Assembly (NCBI GenBank): GCA_025738555.1
Contig: JAOVFP010000022.1
Coordinates: 930,001-994,000 of the forward strand
Length of the DNA stretch: 64,000 nt
Direction: 5' to 3'
Origin: Cyathus striatus
Taxonomy: Eukaryota; Basidiomycota; Agaricomycetes; Agaricales; Nidulariaceae
Under the pieces are notes generated by a model. The model did no database searches. It was not told the DNA's origin and saw only the letters and a list, made by a program, of their open reading frames with translations. The position numbers and the translations under genes are program-made. Below, piece by piece: positions 10,158-19,975 of this stretch (its first letter is position 1; the number at the start of each line of letters is the position of its first letter).

Positions 10158-12469
10158 TATGGCGGTCAAAGTGCACTTTTAATAAGGTGCGCAAACACTT
10201 TTAATGTGAGTGCAAACATTTCGGGCATTGTTCTGCACACACACACTTTTGTCCCAGTGCAAACATTTCAACCAAGCACAAACATTTGGAGAGCAACACA
10301 ATTTTTTGAGACTGACATAGTTATTTACAGAATAATAATTGATATAGATTTCATTAGGAATATACAGAAGAAAAGTATCATTGTAACTTTAAGTACAATT
10401 TTATGCTACATAATCTAGACAGTAGAGTTCAAGCAACACATGTAAGATAGCTGAATATATCAAAGTGTTTATGTACAGGGGCATCATTTCTACAACAGGG
10501 AGACAAATGATCTATGTGACGAGGGAGAAGTGACTCTACCATGCAGTGATGTGGAGGAGGCCACAATTTAGCTACAATATTGGTCAACCAGATGACGGTT
10601 GGATGGGGACAATGCTGATGAGACCCTGAGTCAGCCCTGTTACTTATGTGGCAAGGACTCGAGTAGGAACAGGACTCCACATGGTATGCAATGGCAAGGA
10701 TTCTGAATTATCCTTACCACTGGCAAGCTGCAAGGTTCTTCGCATTGCACAATAGAAACCTCCCTCTTCCTAACCAAGCATAAATCGATGTTGATCTAAC
10801 CAACAGCTATTGTGAGATTCAAGCATATTATCAGAGACACTGACATACCAAAGGCACACTTGTTTATGCACTTGAAGTGCAGACACCATCCAAATGCGGT
10901 CGAATTTGACGCGTCTCAGCCTTTGCAGTCGGGACTCGATGATAATGGCACTAGAGTCAGCAAAGTCAGAGAGTGCTGCAGATGTGTTGTACGTAACAGT
11001 TGCAAGATCTTCACAGCCATGCGAGATGTACTTGTGCACAAATGATTCAATGCTGTTGTCACAGCCAGTGCCAGTGGTCATCCTTGTGCCAAAGTTCTTC
11101 ATCAGATTGTTGCAAGGTTTACCTACCCAAGTGAACTTGGGCAATGAAGCCTCTGTATGTCTGAATAAGTATGAAGTATGTATAGAATAAATATAACATG
11201 AATCTCAAACAGAGAAAAGAATGTACTCACAAATCACTGATCACAAACTGTACCAGGCCCCTTCACCTTAGCATCCCCAGCAACATACTAGCAGAACTTC
11301 CTTGGCATTAATGAGAAATGAGCTTACTTGATATGCACAAATATTTAAACACAGGGACTGGTGCATGTAGCCTGCATTGAACAGTAAATTAATGCCATCT
11401 TCCAAGAAACTGTTAAGAGACTTGACACTTACAGAACACACATATAAAGTGGGTCAAAACAATATTATCCTGCATAGAATTGAAGTAAAGGTCACCTATA
11501 AATTAGAGGATAAGCTCGAGGTAGGAAACAAGATGGCTGAAGAGTGAGCAGAACAAAGTTCAAGCACAAGGCTCATCAGCAAATTCCCCATTGACTAAAT
11601 TAGTTAAGTTAGTTAAATTAAGGTGTACCCCTTGCCTTATATTTCTATACATATCCTTAAATGTAATATATTTTGGCTTAAGTGTACTAATGCGCACATG
11701 TACAGCCTACTAATCTTGGCTTAAATGCACTACTTCACACGCATTTAGGTCAATAGTAGGTCTATATAACTACTAATACTTATTAATTTGACCTTTTATT
11801 AACTATATTATAGTAGAGTTTTGGTAGAGTACTGAAGTATGTCCCTTGAGTAACGAGTCTTATAAATACCTGTACTGCCTTTGGCCTTACACATAATCCT
11901 AATGATTCAAAAAACAAAATGCATTTACAAAGTTATAATATTCAACATGTTATCAATACATCTACCTGTAATGCACAACAAAATTCCAAAGTCTTGATGT
12001 AGCTAAATGCAAGTCCGACAGCTGCCATTAAGGTTAAGCCGAAATATTCAGCTGAAGAGCTCCTAAGCCAATCAAATCATTGGAAAGCTGACATGATTAT
12101 CACGTGACTTTTCCACATCACAGACACGTCATTGTTCAGCTCTTTGAACTCTGAGCATGTTCAACTTTCCCCGAACCTTCCCCTTACTTTCTCCCTCTCG
12201 TCTTCCATGGTCCATCCACCTCTGCAAGCCATGCATACACATATTGCTCTCCCCTCTCCCTCAAGACCCCTTCCAACCTTTCATTTATCTTCTGTCCTGG
12301 GTGGTAGGAGTCAGAACTCAGCAATCTGAGCCTTCAAGAACTTGTCTGGGTGTACTTGATTCATGTTTTGTCAAGCTGGGTGTCTGTGCCAGTAAGTACT
12401 TCCATCCCCTTTACTTATATCCATCTATTGAAGCTTGAAGCTTGAAGTTTGGCTACAGGGACTATCCAC

Positions 12470-12860
12470 TCTTGTGCTCTCCCTCCTGTGCCCTCTCGCT
12501 CGTGCACCCTCTCCTTCTCTCCTTCTTGCGCCCTTGCTCATGCACCCTCTCTCTTGTTCCCTCCTTGCGCCCTCTCTTGCACACCCTCTCTTGTTCCCTC
12601 CTTCTCACACCCTCTCTTGCACACCCTCTCTTGTGTGCCCTCTCTTGTTCTCTCCCTCTTGTGCCCTCTCTTGCATGCCTCTCACTCGTTCTCTCCCTCT
12701 CACACCCTCGCTTGTGTGCCTCTCTCTCGTTCTCTCCCTCTCTTGTGCCCCCTCTTGTGCTTTCTCTTTCACTCACACTCTCACACTCGTGCTCTTCACT
12801 CAAACTCTTGCATGCTCTGTTTCTCTCGCACACTCTATCTCTCTCTCACATTCTTGCTGT
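12470..12860 (+). repeat. CT-rich low-complexity tract
   Basis: A pyrimidine-rich minisatellite built from variants of CTCTCTTGTTCCCTCC and CTCACACCCTCTCTTG. All three plus frames are open across much of it, which is a composition effect and not evidence of a gene. It lies inside the 6-kb transposon. Confidence 0.7.
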
Positions 12861-13902
12861 TGTCTGAACTCTCTCCACTGCTGTTTGCCTCTGCTGCTCC
12901 CACAACCTGTCACTATTTTAATATAATGGACCTCAGCAAATGCTCAACTAGTTCCTTTACTCACTCATGATCGCTCTTAGTGATACATAGACACCTCGTT
13001 ATCCCATACATAGATTGTTGCTGCTTTTATCAGTCATTCATTGTATGTAGATTAATAGCAAATATTGAGTCATGCATATCCATTGGTAGTATCTGTTGTG
13101 AAATAAACCTATTCCCTCCTTATATGCAATTTAAATTGCAAGAGCCTACCTAATTTCTGCCTAAATGTATGATTAAAGTGGAACAATATCTATTTAAATT
13201 AGATTAATTCATAGCTTAAATCAACTAAGTTTGAGCTCAAACCTAACTAATATATTCCTAATGTGACAACATAAAGAAGGATGATGTAATTAAATTATAT
13301 TAATTTACAGCTTAAATGACCTTAGTTCAAGCTAATGGCTTCTTATGCCAATATTATTAGTCGAAATAAGTACGGGACCTCTCCTTATTTGCCTAAGACG
13401 TCTTATGGTACTATTTTCAACTAAATTTATCTTAGTGCAAGCTTTTTTCCACCTTAATTGCCTAAATTTGTGATGTGGGTATTTGCTGATGAGTTGGCAC
13501 TGTCAACTGTCTAATCATGTGCAATGAATGTGGGATATCAACAAAGGCACACATATGATGAATTGATTTGTGTATGCATTCATTGGCAATATTTGGCAAT
13601 AGCCTCCTTGCCAATGCCAGCATGCTGAATCGACACATTGGCAAACAACCCCCTGCTCGCCCTCCATACATGCCTCCCCCAGCCCCACTCTTGTCAACAA
13701 TGAATGACTTTCTCGTCCCTGAACTAGACATCAACTCAGACATGGAGAAAAAGAAGTCGCTTAGGGAAATGCCACTGCCAAGGAAGAGGAGAGACTGCAA
13801 GTACTGTGCATTAGTAGGGATAAGCAGTGGCAGTAACTATCAGCTTATCATGTTCGTTGCTTTCTGTCTATATTGCAATGTCACTCATACTATTGATTAC
13901 AG

Positions 13903-15292
13903 GTACCGTGGCTGGAACTAGGCAACGTCATGGGTAACCCATGGGTGTCTGAAGCTCGACCCATACCCGTACCCACGCCAACCCGTACCCATTCCCACGG
14001 GTACGGGTGCCCACGGGTATCACAACCCATGGGTTTTACTAATACTTACATATTTCAGAATTCGAATAAATATATAATGAATTAATTCATATCACCTGAA
14101 GCAGATGTACAATAATCTTGTGTAATAGCTTATTTTGTACGTAGCTAGGACTAGTATTCGTACACTAGCACATGCAATGTTTGAGTGAAAGCAGCTGCTT
14201 TTATTGTGCTATTTCCTGAATATAGGAGATATGAAATGCTTATTTCGTAGTACTTGAACCAGATGTGCGAATGTCCTGTATAATAGCTCATTTTGTACGT
14301 ATACTACACGGGTATTCTTACGCAAATATTCGAGAGAGTTGAATGAACAATACTGCCTATATCGCACTATCTCCAGAATATAAGAGATACAGAATGTCTA
14401 TTTCGTAGCACTTGAACCAGATGTACCAATGTTATGCATAGTAGTTCATTTTGTACATAGGCAACATGGGTATAAGTACGCGAAAATACAAAGGAGTCGA
14501 GTGATAACTGTTGGTTGTATCATACCATGTTCAGAATATAGGAAATTCTACAAAACATAGAAAAATATTAAATAAACATGTATCATGTACAATACATGGT
14601 GATATGGAGCATGAAATGTAGTGCATGTACAATGCAATGTGTCTGTAGAAATACAAAAGGTGTGAGTGTGATATAGAGGAGGAATCCTAATTTCTGTGTA
14701 CTGGGGAAGAGGCAGACATTATTATTTATAGAACCTAAACGAGACAGCCATAAAATATGAATGTAGAGTCATTATGACCGTACAGCAATACGCTATCCAT
14801 ATCCATAATATCAAAGAAATACAAAACGAATTGGAGTAGTGACATTAATTTGAATGAATTGCATATAGATATATCACCTAAGCTCAACCCCACGAGCTGA
14901 ACAAAATGCAAAACCGAGGTTTTGCTTTAAACACAAGCACTAATTATATTAATATACACCATAACTTTATTCAAACTACTACTGTTGCAAAGGTATTATC
15001 ATTCACATTTTATTCAATGAACCCCTATGGGTACCTATGGGTTACGGGTCTTCAAGACCTGACCCGTACCCATACCCACTGGTACCCTTACCCGTGACCC
15101 ATGCGGGTATGGCATACCCATGCATTTGCCTAGCTGGAACTCCCACTTGAACTCCTTGAGTTTCTCTTGGTGTTAAATCTAGACCCCTCATTCTTCCCTA
15201 TCCCTCTCACTCCGAATGGGGGCAATGGTGGTGACACACCAGGTTGCTTAACCCACACTTGGGGGAGCTGCCACCCCCTCCCTGCCATCTAA
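13903..15292 (+). pseudogene. Coding-like exon of the host transposon, split by the hAT element
   Basis: A splice-acceptor-like tract ends in ttgattacag at 13902. If the hAT-like insertion and one target duplication are set aside, the frame starting GTACCG runs on from the left flank into the right flank (15133 onward) as a leucine/proline-rich stretch and stops at TAA 15290-15292. This suggests the hAT landed in an exon of the larger element. No transposase motif is recognisable, and the frame could be chance. Confidence 0.3.
13919..15132. mobile_element. hAT-like non-autonomous element, 8-bp target duplication GCTGGAAC
   Basis: Ends are TAGGCAACGTCATGGGTA (left) and, on the other strand, TAGGCAAATGCATGGGTA (right), so they form short inverted repeats starting TAGG, typical of hAT elements. 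The 8-bp sequence GCTGGAAC is repeated exactly at 13911-13918 and 15133-15140. Both ends carry clusters of ACCCGTACCC/GGGTACGGGT words in both orientations, as expected for hAT subterminal transposase sites. The 1.2-kb body is AT-rich and has no transposase. It is nested in the 10158-16202 element and so is younger. Confidence 0.88.
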
Positions 15293-16202
15293 TCCTAGCA
15301 AACAACCTCTCCTTTAATCTACCCAGGGTCTTCTGCTCCATGACACAAATCCACAGATACACGAAGCATCTGAACTCAGCATGCATGCCTTGTCCAGACT
15401 CCATATATTCCCTTTTGAGTACCCTCTCGCAGTCTTCTGGTGGTGGTGGGGGTGGGGGGACGATGTGCAGTGGTGTGCGCCACCATTGAATCCGCTGCCT
15501 CCATGTACTTGCCTTTCAGGGTCTCATGTGGGCATATGATCCCAGCAGAGTCACAACCAGTGTGATAGTTGTGCAGGGCATTCTAACGGGCAGAGGTGTG
15601 GGTGTTGTAAGTTGACGTGTGCAATGTGGGGGGGTGAGGTACCCCATAGCATTGAAACTGCCTGTTTAGCTAACCTGCTGCTTTGTTATGCTGTTCTTGC
15701 CTTAGGCCTCTTCCCAACTCCTGCGTGGCACCATCATCATAATCAACTTTTTGACATTCTCATCTCCTTTCAAGAAGGATCAGAAGGGCATGAAGCATTC
15801 GATGCTCATGAGAAATCTCAGTCTTTCGCTTCCATAGTCTCATCACTTCATTTCCTGTCTACTATATCTTTACTTTAGTATTGTCAATTGAGCAGTGTTT
15901 GAACTCTCGCCATACAACTGTTTAATGCATAAACTTTCATTTTAATATACTTCTGACATATTCTTAAATTATGACCAAGGAGCGGCTAGTATACATTATA
16001 TTAATATAGTTGAAATCGAAAATTTTTCCCGGTGTTGGAATGTTTGCGCTCAGAGAAATTTGTTTGCGCTACAGAATGTTTGCGCTGGGACCAGAATTGT
16101 TTGCGCTAGGACCAAAAATGTGCGCCGAACAACACCCGAAATGTTTGTGTTCGCATCAAAAGTGTTTGCGCAACGTATTAAAAGTGCATTTTGACCGCCA
16201 TA

Positions 16203-16255
16203 GTGGCAGAAATAACACCGAAGACAAATAATAAGGTTGCGGTCAAGAGCTTCAT
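16203..16255 (-). pseudogene. 5' part of a transposon-split peptide gene (start codon and half signal peptide)
   Basis: ATG at 16255-16253 and about 17 codons of a signal peptide (MKLLTATLLFVFG) aligned with copy 9, interrupted at the GTGGCA duplication by the 6-kb transposon. The promoter side upstream (16256 onward) is still homologous to that of copy 9. Confidence 0.75.
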
Positions 16256-17077
16256 AACGAGAAAGTAAAGAAGATATGGGTTTGTTGTCTCATTGAAGGC
16301 TTGTATCGCATTCTTTTATATTCTGGTCAAAGAATCTCTTTTACCGTATTAAATCTGACCGTGTTCTTCAGCGTCACGGTATTTGTTTATCTTGTTGGAT
16401 TATACCATTGCCACAATGATGATCATTCTGTGTCACTTCCAGACATGTTTTAGGATATTACACTACACTTCTTTCATACTTCGCAGGAGAAGAGGCACCG
16501 CCCATTTTAATGTTGAATGAGCTAACATGTATTGTACATACTTGTGCATTTTATCCTCCTCGTACTCTGTAGGACATATGCTTCAGCGATCAAATGTAAC
16601 ATCATTTTCAGCTATTTACTGTTTCAAATTTCAACTCTTCGACACTGTGCATTATGTATTAGAAAAAGATAACATCCATTTGTAGTGCATATGATAGAGT
16701 GTGGGTCACCTTTGACGGTATCCTGCGAGATCTGCGGTACCTTATGTTAAAGTATCATCATGTCATGTCACGCTAAGGAGATGTGTACCTTTCTAGTGGG
16801 AACTGATACAGATTCTTATCGGTTTCCAGAAATGTATTTCCCAGACATCTGCTCCCAAGTTGGCTCTAAAATTCTATCACCGCTGGCACCCAATTCCGAC
16901 ATCAAAAGTTGATAATCCAATTCATAGTACAAACTAACTCTAAAAATTCGTCCACAAAGTTAGTTATCGATTCAGATGAATATTGGCCATTTCTTAAGGA
17001 ACTAGTACATGTGTCATGACTTATTCTACAGAACTGAACGTCTCCAACATATCTTGGTACAAGGTTGGATAACGGAT
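16256..17077. other. Spacer, duplicated promoter-side block
   Basis: No gene. Shares diverged homology with 9170-9560. An open frame at 16902-17111 on the minus strand overlaps the end of copy 10 and has no support. Confidence 0.5.
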
Positions 17078-17501
17078 TTAAGCAGGGCAGTTCAGTTCGG
17101 GCGCCAAGCAACTATAAACACGCTCATGTTAAAATCTCCTCGGCAATAGTCTGTAAACATGACCTACAATCCGACGCCGTTGGTAAAGGGGCCGCAGCAG
17201 TTATCCCCACTAACGGGGCCTAATGAAGGATGGTTAGCGTAACAGTCTACAAAAACCTTTGATACCGTCCGTACAGTCCTGAGATACGTCAATTAGTAAG
17301 TTAAAAATGTGTAGATAAGATCCAAGTACTTACAGAAGCGACTCTGCCTATAGTATCAAGATAGAAAACGTCAGCAAGACATCAATAAAGCTTCAACAAA
17401 GACTGACACAGTGCTTGAATTGGTCCTTGTGGATTGGGTGTTGCAAGAGCAGACACACCGAATAAGACAATGAGACTAGCGAGTTGGAATTGGAATTTCA
17501 T
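17078..17501 (-). CDS. Small secreted six-cysteine peptide with 4-nt microexon (array copy 10, MKF subgroup)
   Basis: Start 17501, stop TAA 17080-17078, five exons. Signal peptide MKFQFQLASLIVLFGVSA followed by TPNPQG. The 14-nt exon and 4-nt exon (GACT on the coding strand, 17275-17278, between tctcag and gtacgg) are present. Cysteines are spaced C-X5-C-X6-CC-X9-C-X6-C, followed by two residues. It is the right-most member of the array and resembles copy 9 in the signal region and in the GPF motif after the CC pair. Confidence 0.75.
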
Positions 17502-18804
17502 TGTGTGTAGAAGAGCAATTGAAAGATGATGCTGTTGCGTTCTCTTGAATATTTCCTGGTTTTTTATATCTTGGAGATTCTCTTTCCTCTCACGAAATGG
17601 AGTCAGATAAATTCCGACTACTGCATGGGTGTACCTACTCGTGTTGTTTGTTCAATGTTGAAACTTCGGCAGTAGCGTTAAAAATAACTATGCCGAAAAT
17701 ACGGGCTATATTAAGATTATTGTTGTTTAAAACGTGTTTTCCAGCGCGTTAAACTTTAGACAGTAATGAAAGTATAAAAGGTATTCTGTACAGGCTTCAA
17801 GACATTCTTATTTTAAGGAACAGACTATTTCGACTTGGTTTTGGTAAATGTAATTGCAGTGCAAATACAGTAAGTACTAAGTACTACACAAAATAGAAAT
17901 CAGTCATTACAATAGTAGCTTATGATATAGCCGGTCAGTTAGGTCACCAGGACAAATTAGCGTAGTTGTTAAGTATCTGAAACAGTTCTTTGCGGGGAAA
18001 GTAAAGGAAAAGTTTTATTGAATGGGCATATTATGTATAATGCACCATGCGTGCTCCGTACTACCGTAGAGGGTACTACTAGTACAGGTATATCAATGCA
18101 TTGTTTCCGCATTCTGATCTATGACGTACAGTGAGAGTATTTCCTGTGGAGATTCGGGCCTCACGTACTTTTCACGTACCCTCCCAACACTGAACACCGT
18201 ACTATGTACAAAAGCGAGCTAGTGTGATGGATATACTAGGGTACAGGAGTCGATCGCAACCTTATGTGTAACGAACGCAACTGTTAGAACTCTGGAGAAC
18301 TAAAGATGTTGAAGTCACATATCCGCATTGGCATTGCGGACTTCATTCTCAACTTTTAAAAGCCTTATTTACTCTAAAAGCGTCTACAGGGCTTTACCCG
18401 GCACGGTTCTATAATTAGCAAATAATAAATGACGGTAGCCCTAAGAGACAATTTACAAACCTACTGCTGAAGCTTAACATCGTGATTTAGGTTTGAGCAT
18501 TTATCAGCCTCAATCCCACAGGCGTAACCTGGTGCAACAACTACGATCTTTGCAGGAATCCGTTCTTGTTATTAGTAGCAAGCTACTACAATCTTCTACT
18601 AGTAGTACTGCCTAACCTACCAAATTTGACAACTGTGGCTTTAAGTTTGCACGCAGCTGTGATTAGTCACTGAGATACTCCGAATCAGACACTACGTATG
18701 CTATATGGCACATAAACTTATAGTCCAGACTCGCAAGTAGTATGCTTACTTCCAGTTCAAACTTGAATCAACAAGTAATAGTAATACGCGAAGCGCGTAC
18801 ACGA
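17502..18804. other. Intergenic, no gene seen
   Basis: AT-rich sequence with no protein-like frame. The frame at 18746-19078 on the minus strand overlaps the inverted repeat of the element at 18963 and is not supported as a gene. Confidence 0.5.
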
Positions 18805-18829
18805 AGTCACATGATCGCGTAGCCAAGAA
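18805..18829 (+). promoter_or_regulatory. Shared upstream module of F-box genes (displaced copy)
   Basis: AGTCACATGATCGCGT followed by AGCCAAGA recurs at 28262 (with one added base), where it lies 135 bp upstream of the second F-box gene. Here it lies 1.17 kb upstream of the first F-box gene, the difference being accounted for by the 991-bp element at 18963-19953. Role as a regulatory site is inferred from conservation between paralogous upstream regions only. Confidence 0.45.
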
Positions 18830-18962
18830 AATGCCGAACCGATTTCTGCCAATCTTACTATAGTAAGTAACTCGGGAGCTCGACATCACGCAACATACTT
18901 CCTGTCCAGCTACACGGACCATATTTACCTGTAGCCTGCAGGCAGCAGATACTACGGGACGG

Positions 18963-19953
18963 ACGAAACGCGACACGTTACACAGTGTGGAACACACGTA
19001 CGGACGTCCACACTGTGTAGATTTTCCGCCCACACTGTGTGGTTGGGTAAATCCGCACATTCCCACGCGACTTTCCACACGTTGCTAAGTTAGACCCACA
19101 CTATGTTAAGTATAAATAATAATAATAATAATAATATTGGGCTGTCACACAAATCTCGGTCAAGGGTAGCATGTAATAGCAGGCAATAATGGTAACTGGG
19201 CAATGCGCCCCTCAACGATATCTTATTCAGTGCCCATACCCAATGCATATTGATCAAATATTGATATAGACCTTGATATCTTTATTCAATCTCATGATTT
19301 GTCCTCTTTGTGCTAAGTACCATTAACTGATGTACTGAGGGAAATTTTGCAGCAACTTGTTGGTTATATGAACGCTAGTAGGCTGTATTTGGCAACGGCA
19401 TGAGTGTAGCGATGATTAAGTAGATTGGTAAATATATAAGCCTGCTCTGGCATTATTTCACTATGAACATACTGAGAAGTGTGCCTTTCGAGTCCATTTA
19501 CATAGCCATTCGCACAACTTTCAAAAAACAGATTAGCTAGGCAACATTTAGAGGTAAATAATATTCTCATACAGAAAATACACACCACTTTCCCTGTATG
19601 GAGAAATCATATCTAAGTGAAAAAGCTCCGTGTGCTGCCGACGATCTTGAAGTCAATTCTCTTGCCTTCGTTGTGCTTCAGTGCTTGTCGAACTATAAGT
19701 CTTTTATAGCACTTATCGGTTATCGTCGAGTTCTTTTGATGGTAAGCCTTACAGAAAGGTGGATACTTAGGTGCAGGATATAGATGCTTGTTTTAATATT
19801 AATTACTTATTATCTTAATAATTCAAATTCCTTCTAAACGCTCTTCGGCTCGATCTCACCACACAGTGTGATGACTTTATTTCCACACCGTGTGGCTCGG
19901 ACTTCCACACGTGTGGCCGGAACATCCACACTGTGTAACGTGTCGCGTTTCGT
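18963..19953. mobile_element. Inverted-repeat (MITE-like) element between an F-box gene and its upstream module
   Basis: ACGAAACGCGACACGTTACA and the following CAGTGTGGA at 18963 reappear in inverted orientation ending at 19953. Both arms hold several palindromic CACACTGTGTGG-type words. The 991-bp interior has no gene. Removing it brings the shared upstream module (18805) to about 180 bp from the F-box ATG, close to the spacing in its paralogue. I see no clear target duplication, so a transposition origin is inferred; an inverted duplication of a promoter fragment is the alternative. Confidence 0.5.
19110..19136 (+). repeat. (AAT)n microsatellite
   Basis: About eight AAT units in a row within the inverted-repeat element. 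Confidence 0.85.
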
Positions 19954-19975
19954 ACCTCCCCCCAGCTCACCCACT

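Larger units (their letters stand above)
10158..16202. mobile_element. 6.0-kb TIR DNA transposon (degenerate), GTGGCA target duplication
   Basis: The ends are inverted repeats: TATGGCGGTCAAAGTGCACTT at 10158 and its near-perfect complement ending at 16202, with homology continuing for about 60 bp. Both subterminal zones carry many copies of a GCGCAAACA/TGCAAACATT motif, likely transposase-binding repeats. Both sides are flanked by GTGGCA (10152-10157 and 16203-16208), a 6-bp target duplication. The unbroken paralogue at 9135 has the single matching sequence (gtagca) at that site. Inside are low-complexity and short coding-like pieces but no intact transposase I can name, so it is probably non-autonomous or decayed. 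The superfamily is not assigned. Confidence 0.85.

Noticed and set aside
10770..11190. Open frames on both strands inside the 6-kb transposon
   Set aside because: Neither shows transposase or zinc-finger motifs that I can name, and the two strands are about equally open.
12132..12970. Several long overlapping open frames rich in Ser/Leu/Pro/Cys
   Set aside because: They arise from a CT-rich minisatellite that is open in all plus frames and lies inside a transposon.
18746..19078. 110-codon minus-strand frame
   Set aside because: It overlaps one arm of the inverted-repeat element, and part of its translation recurs at 19868 because of the repeat, not because of gene homology.
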